Of a DNA stretch of 45,999 bases, positions 1 to 9,158 are shown piece by piece (the first letter of the stretch is position 1; each line of letters starts with the position of its first letter). Below the pieces are notes generated by a model that worked only from the letters and a program-made list of their open reading frames with translations, was not told the origin of the DNA and ran no database searches. Position numbers and translations under genes: made by a program. The stretch is from Solimicrobium sp. (GTDB lineage Bacteria > Pseudomonadota > Gammaproteobacteria > Burkholderiales > Burkholderiaceae_D). The stretch spans positions 1 to 45,999 of the forward strand of contig JAJNBE010000023.1 of assembly GCA_021155915.1 (NCBI GenBank), read 5' to 3'.

Positions 1-377
1 AGTATTTTCAGGTTTGCAAATTTTGTTTTGCGTTCTGACGATATTTTTTAAAATTTGTTGTGTTCACGCACTCACTGACTTAAGCTTCAGCATCTACAAA
101 GCCGGTGGCTTCATTTTAGCTAAAGCCTCTGTAACGTCCTATTGTATATTCGCAAAATCTATCAAATCTCTTGACAACTGAGCGGTAAAGGAGGCAAATG
201 TTTAAGCACACATTATGCCTACTAAGCGATCCATCCACACCTTGAAGTGAACGGAACTTTGTCTAGGACATGTCGAGTTGTAAAGTGAGCCGTTTGAAAG
301 AAGAATGTAGTTGGAATCAGCCCGTCTCGCCTGTATAAATATACTATTCTGAACTCGCTAATTTACAAAGAAACACT
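1..377. other. Intergenic region upstream of hutU
   Basis: No gene can be supported here. A strong ribosome-binding-like AAAGGAGG precedes an ATG at 198, but that frame closes after 15 codons, so it is at best the stump of a lost gene. No convincing promoter or terminator was recognised. Confidence 0.5.
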
Positions 378-2036
378 ATGACTAACTTAATAGACGATAT
401 TCGTTTTGACGCAACCCGTATTATTCGAGCTCCACGTGGCTCGGAAAAAACATGTAAGACTTGGGTTGCAGAGGCCGCATATCGCATGCTTCAAAATAAC
501 CTCGATGCCGAAGTAGCTGAGAATCCGACACATTTAGTCGTCTACGGTGGCATCGGTCGAGCCGTAAAGGAGCTGGATCAAGATGAAACGTTATTGATTC
601 AATCAGGGAAACCAGTCGGTGTGTTCAAAACACATGAAGACGCCCCGCGCGTATTAATCGCGAATTCAAATCTGGTGCCGAAATGGGCTAATTGGGAACA
701 CTTCAACGAACTCGACCGCAAAGGCTTGTTTATGTATGGGCAAATGACGGCAGGGAGCTGGATTTACATCGGTAGTCAGGGCATTGTTCAAGGAACATAC
801 GAAACATTCGTTGAAGCAGGTCGGCAACATTACCGCGGTGACTGGGCAGGGCGCTGGATTCTTACTGCCGGTTTAGGTGGCATGGGAGGTGCACAGCCAT
901 TGGCGGCCACCTTGGCTGGAGCAGTGTCGCTAAACATTGAATGTCAACAAAGCCGAATTGATTTCCGGCTTCGTACACGTTATGTAGACAAACAAGCCCG
1001 CGATTTAGACCATGCATTGGCACTAATTGCTGAGCATTGCGGCAAAAAAGAAGCGATCTCCATCGCATTATTGGGCAATGCCGCAGATATTTTTCCTGAA
1101 TTGGCACGGCGCGCCCGAGCAGGCCAGATTCGACCTGATTTGGTCACAGATCAAACATCCGCACACGATTTAATCCATGGCTATTTGCCTCAAAATTGGT
1201 CGATCGCAGAGTGGAACGCGGCTCAGGCAGATCCAACTCAGCATGGCCGGTTAATAGAAAATGCAGCGGCTAGTTGCGCTCTGCATGTACAAGCTATGTT
1301 GGCATTTCATCAAATGGATATCCCTACCGTAGATTACGGAAATAATATTCGCCAGGTTGCGTTTGATCACGGCATCAAAAATGCGTTTGATTTTCCAGGA
1401 TTTGTTCCCGCTTACATCCGTCCGTTATTTTGTGAAGGAAAAGGGCCATTTCGTTGGGTAGCATTGTCGGGTGATCCAGAAGACATCTATAAAACTGACG
1501 CAAAGATCAAAGAACTGTTTCCTGATAATAAAGCAGTGCATCATTGGTTAAACATGGCGCGCGAACGAATTGCATTTCAGGGTTTGCCCGCACGAATTTG
1601 TTGGCTCGGATTAGGTGAACGTCATATCGCTGGATTAGCATTTAACGATATGGTTAAAAGTGGCGAATTAAAAGCTCCCATTGTGATTGGTCGAGATCAT
1701 TTAGATACCGGTTCTGTCGCGAGCCCGAATCGTGAAACGGAAGCTATGAAAGACGGAACCGATGCTGTTTCTGACTGGCCGCTGTTGAATGCTTTATTAA
1801 ATACAGCAGGAGGCGCTTCTTGGGTTTCACTGCACCATGGCGGCGGAGTTGGCATGGGTTATTCGCAACATGCTGGGATGGTCATCGTGGCCGATGGAAC
1901 CGATGCGGCAGCCAGAAGATTAGAGCGTGTATTGATCAATGACGCAGGTTCTGGCGTGATGCGACACGCCGACGCCGGTTATCAAACTGCCGTTGAATGT
2001 GCGAAACGCAATAATTTGAATTTGCCGATGATTTGA
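378..2036 (+). CDS. hutU: Urocanate hydratase (urocanase)
   Basis: Second enzyme of histidine degradation; it hydrates urocanate to imidazolonepropionate in the cytosol using tightly bound NAD+ as an electrophile. The 552-residue length is normal for the family. A glycine-rich NAD+-binding stretch [12 protein letters not shown] lies at residues 165-176, the conserved [11 protein letters not shown] block carries Cys408 (equivalent to the classical active-site Cys410 of Pseudomonas), and the C-terminal block around [17 protein letters not shown] is intact. No hutH, hutI or hutG lies within the window, so the rest of the pathway must be elsewhere or absent. The ATG start is preceded by only a weak AAAGAAAC. 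Identification is secure. Confidence 0.96.
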   Translation: MTNLIDDIRFDATRIIRAPRGSEKTCKTWVAEAAYRMLQNNLDAEVAENPTHLVVYGGIGRAVKELDQDETLLIQSGKPVGVFKTHEDAPRVLIANSNLVPKWANWEHFNELDRKGLFMYGQMTAGSWIYIGSQGIVQGTYETFVEAGRQHYRGDWAGRWILTAGLGGMGGAQPLAATLAGAVSLNIECQQSRIDFRLRTRYVDKQARDLDHALALIAEHCGKKEAISIALLGNAADIFPELARRARAGQIRPDLVTDQTSAHDLIHGYLPQNWSIAEWNAAQADPTQHGRLIENAAASCALHVQAMLAFHQMDIPTVDYGNNIRQVAFDHGIKNAFDFPGFVPAYIRPLFCEGKGPFRWVALSGDPEDIYKTDAKIKELFPDNKAVHHWLNMARERIAFQGLPARICWLGLGERHIAGLAFNDMVKSGELKAPIVIGRDHLDTGSVASPNRETEAMKDGTDAVSDWPLLNALLNTAGGASWVSLHHGGGVGMGYSQHAGMVIVADGTDAAARRLERVLINDAGSGVMRHADAGYQTAVECAKRNNLNLPMI

Positions 2037-2153
2037 TGAGTGGTGCGTGTAATGAATTTAGATAATTAATGGGAATGTTCCAGAGCTCTTGCGGCAGTGC
2101 CTAACCTTGCGTGATCTCGTAATTGATAGGAAGCCTAAAACGTCAGGAAAAAA

Positions 2154-3251
2154 ATGAATGTTATTGAATTCTATCAGCACGCCCTCCATGAACGTGGATT
2201 TAAAGCGGATGCCGCTCAATGGGTTGGGATACAACGATTACAGCAAACTTTCAACGAATGGCTTGTATATAAAAACCGACGCAGTAATAAATTGATACGT
2301 ATGATCAAACGGCCGGAAGTTCCGCGCGGTGTTTATATGTGGGGTGGAGTAGGGCGCGGAAAATCATTTTTGATGGATAGTTTTTATCATGTGGTCCCTA
2401 TTCAACGTAAAATCCGTGTTCATTTTCATGAGTTTATGCGCGGAATCCATCAGCAATTAGATGAGTTACGTGGAGTGGCCAACCCGCTCGATAAAGTGGC
2501 GAAAAAAATCGCTAAAAAATATCGTTTAATTTGCTTCGACGAATTCCATATTTCTGATGTGGCCGACGCGATGATCATGTTCAATTTATTGTCGGGGCTA
2601 TTCGATTACGGCGTCTCGTTTATTATGACCTCTAATTATCAACCTGAGGAATTATACCCAGACGGCCTCCATCGCGATCGGATTCTTTCCACTATCAAAT
2701 TACTTAATGAAAAACTGGATGTCATTAACGTTGATTCAGGCAATGATTATCGCCAACGCGCCTTAGAGCAAGTCAACGCCTACTTGACACCATTAAATGT
2801 TCAAGCCGATACCGCGTTGCGGCTAGCGTTTAAAAATATCGCTGAAACTGCGGATGAGGATGCCCTGTTGCGAATTGAGTCACGTGAAATTCGTGCATTG
2901 CGCCGAGCTGGAGGAATTATATGGTTTGATTTTGCAACCCTTTGCGGAGGACCGCGTTCCCAAAATGATTATCTTGAAATCGCAAGTCAATTTCACACTG
3001 TGATATTGTCTGGAGTTCCACATATGTCGGCTAGCATGTCTTCAGAAGCCCGACGGTTCACCTGGCTAATTGATGTGTTTTACGACCGCAAAATTAAACT
3101 AATTATGTCGGCAGAAGTTGCGCCTGACGAGTTATACACAGAAGGTACTTTATCAAATGAATTTCACCGCACCGTTTCTCGCATTATTGAAATGCAATCT
3201 CGCGAGTATATGGATAGTAAGACCAAAAAAATTACCGATGCGTTGGTTTAG
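2154..3251 (+). CDS. zapE: AFG1-family ATPase ZapE
   Basis: AFG1/ZapE P-loop ATPase, linked in E. coli to Z-ring behaviour during constriction and growth under low oxygen or heat. The 365-residue length is typical. Walker A GGVGRGKS is at residues 64-71, preceded by the family-typical YMWG, and the Walker B segment LICFDEFHI (Asp129-Glu130) is followed by SDVADAM. The sensor-like IMTSNYQPEELYPDGL block is present. The ATG follows AGGAAAAAA, a good ribosome-binding site. The 3' end overlaps the next gene by 14 bp, so the two are probably cotranscribed. Confidence 0.95.
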   Translation: MNVIEFYQHALHERGFKADAAQWVGIQRLQQTFNEWLVYKNRRSNKLIRMIKRPEVPRGVYMWGGVGRGKSFLMDSFYHVVPIQRKIRVHFHEFMRGIHQQLDELRGVANPLDKVAKKIAKKYRLICFDEFHISDVADAMIMFNLLSGLFDYGVSFIMTSNYQPEELYPDGLHRDRILSTIKLLNEKLDVINVDSGNDYRQRALEQVNAYLTPLNVQADTALRLAFKNIAETADEDALLRIESREIRALRRAGGIIWFDFATLCGGPRSQNDYLEIASQFHTVILSGVPHMSASMSSEARRFTWLIDVFYDRKIKLIMSAEVAPDELYTEGTLSNEFHRTVSRIIEMQSREYMDSKTKKITDALV

Positions 3252-3609
3252 CTTAATTACGCTGGCGACGTTGTGCAGTGCCTGTACAGGTATTGAAGCG
3301 CTCCACGACATAGATAGTGGCAATGTGAACATTAATTTTCCCCCAACTGCGGTGATCGAAAGCAATACCCAGGCCGATAGGGTTCTGCAAGCAGTTGAAT
3401 TGTCGCGCGCACAAATCGAATGGCGTTATACGCAAATGGAACAAATCTGCTATAACCGTTTTTTTATCAATTCCTGCTTATTAGAAGCAAAAAATAAGCG
3501 TAGGAACGATTTGGCTAAAGTAAAAAAAAGCGAAGTGGACGCAAACTTTTTTAAGCGTAAATATAAAGTAGAAGAAATGGATAGGGTGATAAAGGAGCGG
3601 AATAGATGA
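3238..3609 (+). CDS. Small exported lipoprotein-like protein of unknown function
   Basis: A 123-residue protein whose start I place at the ATG at 3238, because this gives a signal peptide (MRWFSLITLATLCSAC) with a lipobox-like Cys; extending the frame upstream would only run through zapE in another frame. The mature part is helical and charged, with a core CYNRFFINSCLLEAKNKRR and the following FFKRKY segment. I recognise this pattern (CY..FF.N.C...A...RR) from uncharacterised exported proteins of beta- and gammaproteobacteria, but know no function for them. It overlaps the zapE stop by 14 bp, suggesting translational coupling. The lipobox is not canonical, so lipidation is uncertain. Confidence 0.75.
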   Translation: MRWFSLITLATLCSACTGIEALHDIDSGNVNINFPPTAVIESNTQADRVLQAVELSRAQIEWRYTQMEQICYNRFFINSCLLEAKNKRRNDLAKVKKSEVDANFFKRKYKVEEMDRVIKERNR

Positions 3610-3747
3610 AATATTTTGCCGAAAATTGAAAATAATAAGGCGATGAAAAGGTGTTCAGCCTTATCATAGACATCGGAATTTATAGAGAATTCAAGAGCCA
3701 CATGCAAACCGTACGGCGCGTCATTCACTTTAATTTTATGTTCCCCT

Positions 3748-4157
3748 TAATGGTTGGCAATCTGAGCGCGTTGCCTGTTCAGCCCACTACGTATGCATGC
3801 GCTTGGGACTTAAATTTGAATTCCCGTTTATGTGCAGTGTGTTCTACCGTGGCCAGATTAGTAAGGTATCCGTTGATGGGTTGTATTGCCGCAGACATCC
3901 GTTCTCCTTTGACACAAACCACTTGGCGCAGCCGGTGGACAATCTCTACCAAATCGCTTTGGACAGTCATAACAGCGTCAAAATTTTTATACTCCGCTGG
4001 TGTTTCGTCTATCACATCTGCATCCGTGCGGCACCGAACTCCTTGGGTAGCTTCAATGTGATCATCTACGGTAAATCGGCGCTCTGCCTCAGAACGACTC
4101 ATCACGCGGTCGGCACCGTGCGAACACGGACAAAACGACTCGGCATTGCCCTTACCT
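3748..4157 (-). pseudogene. Duplicated 3' fragment of rtcB
   Basis: Minus-strand sequence encoding a copy of the last ~80 residues of RtcB (from GKGNAESFC to VVCVKG), closely similar to the intact rtcB at 5313-6536. Similarity continues past the end of the gene: both copies share about 65-70 bp more, TGGTTGGCAA at 3751 pairing with the same string at 5161. The copy has no 5' part, has SCSHGAGR changed to PCSHGADR, and has lost the stop codon (TAA to GAA) so the frame runs on to 3779. It cannot make a ligase because the metal-binding N-terminal two thirds are absent. This is a gene remnant rather than a functional paralogue. Confidence 0.88.
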
Positions 4158-4169
4158 TATGTATTGATC

Positions 4170-4380
4170 CTATATCAATGTTTCGACATCGAGGTACAAA
4201 TATAACTTCGTTTTCGAGATGCCTAATCGTTCTGCAAATTTTTCACAGGAATGCTCCATTTCTATAAAAGATTTCAGCAATGGTTGCTTTTTCTATTGCC
4301 GCCTGAGTCATCCCCTTAGCCCGTCCACGGGCAAGCACTGACTTCAATCCGTCTGGTGTTCGTTTAAAAGCATAAGCATG
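4170..4380 (-). pseudogene. Possible serine-recombinase (resolvase) C-terminal relic
   Basis: On the minus strand one frame reads DGLKSVLARGRAKGMTQAAI, resembling the GL.aaRARGRkGG hinge of resolvase/invertase proteins. After a frameshift near 4255 a second frame reads CEKFAERLGISKTKLYLYL, resembling their C-terminal helix-turn-helix. The two parts are in the order expected for that family but in different frames, and the catalytic N-terminal domain is absent. It abuts the rtcB fragment, so it may mark the element that caused the local duplication. The family call is tentative. Confidence 0.42.
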
Positions 4381-4392
4381 AGAGGGTAATTC

Positions 4393-5088
4393 TCACCACG
4401 GGTTGTGAGGAACACTATCGCGCTTGAACTTGGGATGGGAATGGTTACTTTTTTTTCTTATAGTTGATTTAAACAACGCCACGCGAATGTCCGCTTTGGC
4501 TGAACTCAAAAGACGTAGTATTCGCCTGGAAACTGTTTCACGAGCCTTGTGTGTTTTGAATACAGTTGGAACGTGAAGAAGAAACCACCTCCAGCGGTAC
4601 TTAAACACATCGCGGCACTTGGATTGTAGGTAATTGTTGAGGTCACACGCCGATTCACGGTTGAATGCCCAAAGAACATGATGCTTATAAGAAATCGAAA
4701 AGTAGGCGTCCACTGGCCACCGTAAATTGTGTTTCGCCGCTAACTGGCAATTTAGGCACCGCACTGAGCCAATATCTAACCCATGATCTACATAAAGGTA
4801 TCCGGAATGTTCCCAGTGACCTGGTAGATAGCCTTCGGGTAATTCATGAATGGCGCTATGCGGTGGACCATGAAAACCTGCGAAATAAAGCGCTCCATGC
4901 CAATAATGGCCGCAGGAATCTTGAAATTGCCGGTATTCAAATGTGTTACTATTTTTGAAGAATTCGACATCAGTCTTGAGTTTAATGCGACGAACTTCGG
5001 CAAACTCGAACTCGGCTTGCTGCCCACAATTCGGGCACTTTACATCCACCTGATCAGGTATACGATTATGGTTATACGTTACAGACAT
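4393..5088 (-). CDS. Zinc-ribbon protein of unknown function
   Basis: A 231-residue protein starting at the ATG at 5088 (MSVTYNHNR), preceded by AAGG; the frame is open for 20 more codons but those look unlike protein. Cys pairs suggest zinc binding: VKCPNCG near residue 17, a Cys in DSCGHYWHGA, and VRCLNC near residue 110. The middle is rich in aromatic residues (WHGALYFAGFHG, GHWEHSGYLYVDHGLD) and the C-terminus is basic. I believe similar uncharacterised proteins occur in other gammaproteobacteria, but no function is known to me. The gene sits between the two direct copies of the rtcB 3' end and could be lost by recombination between them. Confidence 0.68.
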   Translation of the reverse strand: MSVTYNHNRIPDQVDVKCPNCGQQAEFEFAEVRRIKLKTDVEFFKNSNTFEYRQFQDSCGHYWHGALYFAGFHGPPHSAIHELPEGYLPGHWEHSGYLYVDHGLDIGSVRCLNCQLAAKHNLRWPVDAYFSISYKHHVLWAFNRESACDLNNYLQSKCRDVFKYRWRWFLLHVPTVFKTHKARETVSRRILRLLSSAKADIRVALFKSTIRKKSNHSHPKFKRDSVPHNPW

Positions 5089-5157
5089 GGGAGGCCTTGT
5101 AATTGAGTAAGGGGGTTCTAGCCAAGAGTGCGCCATGATTCGGCTCACATAGGTGTT

Positions 5158-5568
5158 TAATGGTTGGCAAACTCAAGGCATCCCCCGTTCAGCCAACTAG
5201 ATATGCATGAGCTAAGGACCATACGTTTGAGCCCTAGTTCATGTGCAGTGTGTGCTACAGTGCCTAGACTAATAAGGCATCTGTCGATGGGTTGCATTGC
5301 CGCCGACATCCATTATCCTTTGACGCAAACCACTTGGCGCAGCGTGTGGACAATCTCCACCAAATCGGCCTGGGCAGCCATCACGGCCTCAATGTCCTTG
5401 TACGCCGCTGGCGTCTCGTCGATTACATCTACGTCCTTGCGGCACTCAATTCCTTTGGTAGCTTCGATGTGGTCATCTACGGTAAATCGACGCTTTGCCT
5501 CAGAACGACTCATCACCCGGCCAGCACCGTGCGAGCACGAACAAAACGACTCGGCATTACCCTTACCT
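5158..5568 (-). repeat. Direct repeat: 3' end of rtcB plus downstream flank (second copy at 3748-4157)
   Basis: This ~410 bp segment is repeated in the same orientation at 3748-4157 with many substitutions. It spans the last ~85 codons of intact rtcB and about 155 bp beyond the stop. The copies bracket about 1 kb holding the zinc-ribbon gene and recombinase relic. The divergence argues that the duplication is old or that one copy came from a related strain. Confidence 0.85.
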
Positions 5569-6536
5569 CGCACGATGAAGGACTTAGCACCCATGCTGCC
5601 TGGAATGATGCCTAGATCGCCCATACCTGCACGAACCGCACCCTTGCGAGTTACCAGAACTTCGGCGCCAAAGTGAAATTCCTTGGCCACGTAATTGTGA
5701 TGCGCGTTGACGGCATTTTTCGCCAGGGAGAACGATGGCAAGTTTTTACGCAGCACGCCCAGGGTCAGCTCCATCATCTGCAGACGATTCTCCATTGCGT
5801 ATTCCTGAGCCCAGTCCAACGCCTCACAATAATCGTCAAACAGCTCGGAACCCTCGACCAGATAAGCCAAATCTTTGTCGGGCAGGTGAATGAAGTGACG
5901 TGCCATTTCATTCTTGGCCTTGTCGATAAAATAGGTGCCGATCAGGTTGCCTGGACCACGGCTGCCAGAGTGCAGCATCACCCATACGCGGTCTCGCTCA
6001 TCGAGACACAGCTCGATGAAGTGGTTGCCTCCACCTAGGGTTCCCATTTGCTTCAGCGGGCTTTTGTGGTTGATCTGCGGGTGTTTTTTAATAATGTGCT
6101 CATAACGCTCTCCCAAATCTCGGTAGCGAGATATGACGGAGTTCGGTGCAACCTCCCAACCACCTTTGTGCGCTCTCCCCGCCGTAGATACGATCCCATG
6201 AGGTATCGCGCGCTCGATGTCGCTGCGGATCAGCGCAAGGCTGTCTGGCAGATCGATAGCCCGCAGGGAAGTTTCCTGTGCAATCATGCCGCAGCCGATA
6301 TCAACGCCAACAGCTGCTGGGATGATGGCACCATTGGTTGCGATAACACTGCCGACAGTTGCACCCATGCCCCAATGAACGTCTGGCATAACAGCGATGT
6401 GCTTGTGAATGAAAGGTAGGCCTGCGACATTGCGGAGTTGCTCTTTGGCGGCATCCTCCACCAGGACGCCACGAGTCCATGCCTTGATCGGCTTGCCGTA
6501 GCTCTCGATGATTTCAAAATTTTGCTTGCTCATCAT
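5313..6536 (-). CDS. rtcB: RNA-splicing ligase RtcB
   Basis: GTP- and Mn2+-dependent RNA ligase joining 2',3'-cyclic phosphate or 3'-phosphate ends to 5'-OH ends, used in RNA repair. The 407-residue length and C-terminal QVVCVKG match E. coli RtcB (408). The metal site includes Cys82 in GVDIGCGM and the His pair in NAHHNY; the guanylylated histidine is His336 in FCSCSHGAGR. AGGAATTC precedes an ATGATG start; either ATG could serve. In E. coli rtcB is next to rtcA and the sigma54 activator gene rtcR; neither is nearby here and I saw no -24/-12 promoter. The terminal part is duplicated at 3748-4157. Confidence 0.96.
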   Translation of the reverse strand: MMSKQNFEIIESYGKPIKAWTRGVLVEDAAKEQLRNVAGLPFIHKHIAVMPDVHWGMGATVGSVIATNGAIIPAAVGVDIGCGMIAQETSLRAIDLPDSLALIRSDIERAIPHGIVSTAGRAHKGGWEVAPNSVISRYRDLGERYEHIIKKHPQINHKSPLKQMGTLGGGNHFIELCLDERDRVWVMLHSGSRGPGNLIGTYFIDKAKNEMARHFIHLPDKDLAYLVEGSELFDDYCEALDWAQEYAMENRLQMMELTLGVLRKNLPSFSLAKNAVNAHHNYVAKEFHFGAEVLVTRKGAVRAGMGDLGIIPGSMGAKSFIVRGKGNAESFCSCSHGAGRVMSRSEAKRRFTVDDHIEATKGIECRKDVDVIDETPAAYKDIEAVMAAQADLVEIVHTLRQVVCVKG

Positions 6537-6990
6537 GAATTCCTATTTGTTTCTGTAATTGTGTGGTTACTGCGCTTCGACCTGGTACTGGCCAGCGCGT
6601 CTTTTTCGAATGCCACCAGATCGGGGTTGGTCTTCAACTTGCCCATTTTCGAGCCGTGTTCGCCCCCACCTTAGGTTGTCAGCTCGGAGGTTAACTGGTG
6701 TGGAGGTTAGTCGCGGGAAGTCGGAGTAGCATTTCGAACAATAACCCCAAATGCGAACGACATCACCGCGGATTTCAGAATTGAAGCCAATTTCAACTAA
6801 TTTCGCAACGAGTTTAGACGAATCATCGATAAATTTAGGCTATAGTCTTTGGTTTGGAACGAATTAAGTAACGTAAATATCAAACCATCCCTACCGCATG
6901 ATAAAAAATTCACGTCTAACTCGACTCACCCGAGAAATAAACAAAGTCCTAATATTAGCTTATAACAGTTCAAACCGTACTATAAAGAAT
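6537..6990. other. Intergenic region between rtcB and phytochelatin synthase-like gene
   Basis: About 450 bp with no supportable gene. It should contain the rtcB promoter (minus strand), but no clear consensus was recognised. Short open frames here lack ribosome-binding sites and protein-like composition. Confidence 0.45.
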
Positions 6991-7758
6991 TTAGTTTATT
7001 GCAACTTCTCTTGAATGGTCGGAATGCGGAAGGCTGTTCATGACAATAATCCCACGCCAGGAATTTGCCTCAGGATAGAGGCGCTTCATGTCGGCATCTT
7101 CAGTGTTTATCGCATTCCATAAGTCTTCTGTTTTTACCCAAAAGGCGGGATATTTATACCTGGCCACATCCAGTAATAAAAAACGATCATGTTTTTTATC
7201 GTAAGCAGCAAGGGGCGAATGATGTCCGCCGCCTTCTTGTTTTAACCCAGATCTTAAGAAATTAACGATAATAAATTCGTGTTTCGAAATCGCTGCTACC
7301 AGAGTTTTTTTGAATTCATTTAACGATTTAAATTCGTTTGCATGATACTTTGTTGTGGTCAAACCAAAATGAGTTGCCATTTTAGCCAACTGATCTAACG
7401 TGATGCCAATATTTTTTACGACGTCAGATGAAACGATATTTTTTTCTATATTTTCATTGAAAAAATTATCCTGGGTAAATGAACGAAAGGGCTTATGTAC
7501 CAAATCTTCAGGTTTTTGTAGATTTGAGGAATTGAGCACCATAACTAGGCTCGCAACGCCACAATAAGTGGTGGTGCTTTGGGTAGTAAAATTCGACAGT
7601 AATTTTAAAGAATTACTATCCATACTTCTTTCGAAATATTGCTGTCCATCTTTGCTCGCAAAATCAACCAGGCTCGCAGGTAACGGATTTACTGCGTGCG
7701 CCAGCGCAGTAGTCGTGAGAAATAAATAGAAAATTGTGGAATGTAATTTCAGTTTCAT
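6991..7758 (-). CDS. Secreted phytochelatin synthase-family cysteine protease/transpeptidase
   Basis: A 255-residue member of the phytochelatin synthase family, papain-like enzymes that cleave Gly from glutathione and in some members make phytochelatins. The N-terminus is a signal peptide ending near AHA (residues 20-22), so the protein is probably exported. The catalytic triad is visible: Cys66 in TTYCGVASLV, His179 in GGGHHSPLAAYD and Asp197 in LLLDVARYKYPAFWV, at almost the spacing of the cyanobacterial half-size enzyme. Like that enzyme it lacks the Cys-rich C-terminal domain of plant synthases, so glutathione hydrolysis is more likely than phytochelatin synthesis. No metal-resistance genes are adjacent. 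Confidence 0.92.
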   Translation of the reverse strand: MKLKLHSTIFYLFLTTTALAHAVNPLPASLVDFASKDGQQYFERSMDSNSLKLLSNFTTQSTTTYCGVASLVMVLNSSNLQKPEDLVHKPFRSFTQDNFFNENIEKNIVSSDVVKNIGITLDQLAKMATHFGLTTTKYHANEFKSLNEFKKTLVAAISKHEFIIVNFLRSGLKQEGGGHHSPLAAYDKKHDRFLLLDVARYKYPAFWVKTEDLWNAINTEDADMKRLYPEANSWRGIIVMNSLPHSDHSREVAIN

Positions 7759-8212
7759 AATGTATTTAGTTATGCCAATGTTTTTGGCATCTTAGAGTTG
7801 ATTTAATAATTTGCTTCTTAAAAAAAAGCCGAGACAGTCTACAAAAGTTAGAAAAAGTTTTTCTTATTAAATAACCAAAACGAATGATCTCAGTGCAATA
7901 CAGGCAGGAAAGGCCAAGAACAATAGCTTAGTTATTCTCTTGGTTCCTCACACTTTGTTTAGTACAACCCCAGTGGGTACCGAGATTCTTCATTGGATAG
8001 TTAAAATAATCAAAAAACGTTCCTTTCATTTTTGGAAAAGACGGTAAGGGCATGCCTGAGTAGTCGCAAGGTTGTGGGGAACTGGTTATGTCAAACCCCC
8101 CCCCGCTATTTTTTCTGTCAATTCAACTGAAAAGTAACTGAAAAGCGAGTGTCCCTTATTATCCTTTCTTCGTTTTATCCTTGCTATTGTGGATTTCCCT
8201 TATCCTATAATC
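7759..8212. other. Intergenic region, no gene seen
   Basis: No coding region supported. It contains a run of nine C at 8096-8104 and would hold the promoter of the phytochelatin synthase-like gene on the minus strand. Nothing else recognised. Confidence 0.4.
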
Positions 8213-8352
8213 GAGATCTCTGCATCTACCTGCTGGGCAAACCAAATACGGCATTGCGCTCTACTCGCAAGCCTCCTGTACTTGAGATATTCCGATTGTT
8301 ACGCTCCGCGCCCCTTGTTTCTGGCTCGCTCGCTATGGTTGTGCGGTCTCTT
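8213..8352 (+). repeat. Dispersed noncoding repeat, family B copy 1
   Basis: About 140 bp beginning GAGATCTCTGCAT and ending GTTGTGCGGTCTC, i.e. with imperfect inverted ends. The interior (AACCAAATACGGC, then CTCGCAAGCCTCCTGTAC, CTCGCTCGCTATGG) matches the copy at 12897-13047 and the partial copy at 34371-34454. Apparent open frames crossing it are a by-product of the repeat. Confidence 0.75.
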
Positions 8353-8373
8353 CAAGACGAAAAATAAGGCAGG

Positions 8374-8901
8374 TCATTTAAGCTCATTCTTTTTTTTAGG
8401 CAAAGAAATCAACTGTGTTCCCGCGAATTTATCGTGAATAAACTGACCATTTTTATCTAAATGACTCATGAACGCCCAAGCGGCTAACCCAATAAAAAAT
8501 ACTATCACTCCGGGCCACTGCTTAATGCCAAACAAATAATTGCAAGCTAATGCAGGAAAAACCCACATCCATGCAGCACAATAGCGCAGGCAGGCTTGTT
8601 TGAACGTTAAAGCTGACATATCCCTGGCAACAATTTTAATACGCCATGTTTGCATCGGCAAAGTTTGCCCGCTATGCCGCCAGAAATAGATGAAATATGC
8701 ACCGATCACTAAAAACAGATATAACTGACGTCCATGGCGTAAGATTGATTCGTTGTGGCTTTGGATCAATAAATCAAATAAAAAATCGGCAGAGAAAAAA
8801 ATGCCAAATAATAAAACGGCCTCATACAACATGCAAATCATGCGGCGTTTTAGCGAAGCGAATTGAATAGTAGAAGGAGTAATAGGCAAGATAATAGGCA
8901 A
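8374..8901 (-). CDS. RDD-family membrane protein
   Basis: A 175-residue inner-membrane protein with about four hydrophobic segments (near residues 24-45, 62-78, 105-125, 128-147). RDD-family hallmarks are the basic KRR before the first membrane helix (the usual Asp of that helix is a Glu here, MLYEAVLL), the GQTLPMQTWRIKIV motif after helix two, and a C-terminal HDKFAGTQLI. Functions proposed for the family include ion or small-molecule transport; none can be assigned here. It lies 257 bp downstream of srkA on the same strand. Confidence 0.88.
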   Translation of the reverse strand: MPIILPITPSTIQFASLKRRMICMLYEAVLLFGIFFSADFLFDLLIQSHNESILRHGRQLYLFLVIGAYFIYFWRHSGQTLPMQTWRIKIVARDMSALTFKQACLRYCAAWMWVFPALACNYLFGIKQWPGVIVFFIGLAAWAFMSHLDKNGQFIHDKFAGTQLISLPKKKNELK

Positions 8902-9158
8902 AATTAGCGGAAAATGGATAATAATGAAGAGAATTTATGGTCTCGGGAGAACTAACCTATCAGGAAGTTTATTCTTGCTGTTAGAAGTACGTCAGTATCT
9001 AAGCCTTGATTAACACGACAATTTATTGATAAATATATGCAATTCCTCGACATAAACGGCGAGATCAAATGCAGCTACGCATTAACAACCTGCATAACCC
9101 TTTATGATAAATGCTAACAGAACCGAAGAGCAACTCTAAAAAAGGAAATACAGTGTTA

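Noticed and set aside
198..245. 15-codon frame with a perfect AAAGGAGG
   Set aside because: Too short to support as a gene without conservation; could be the stump of a lost gene or chance.
3651..4267. Plus-strand open frames over the rtcB fragment
   Set aside because: They are antisense to the decayed rtcB copy; the minus-strand reading matches RtcB and explains the sequence.
8096..8104. Run of nine C as a phase-variation tract
   Set aside because: It lies in noncoding DNA far from any start codon, with no gene it could switch.
8149..8437. Overlapping open frames of 72-82 codons near 8.2-8.4 kb
   Set aside because: They cross a dispersed family B repeat whose other copies are not coding in that frame.
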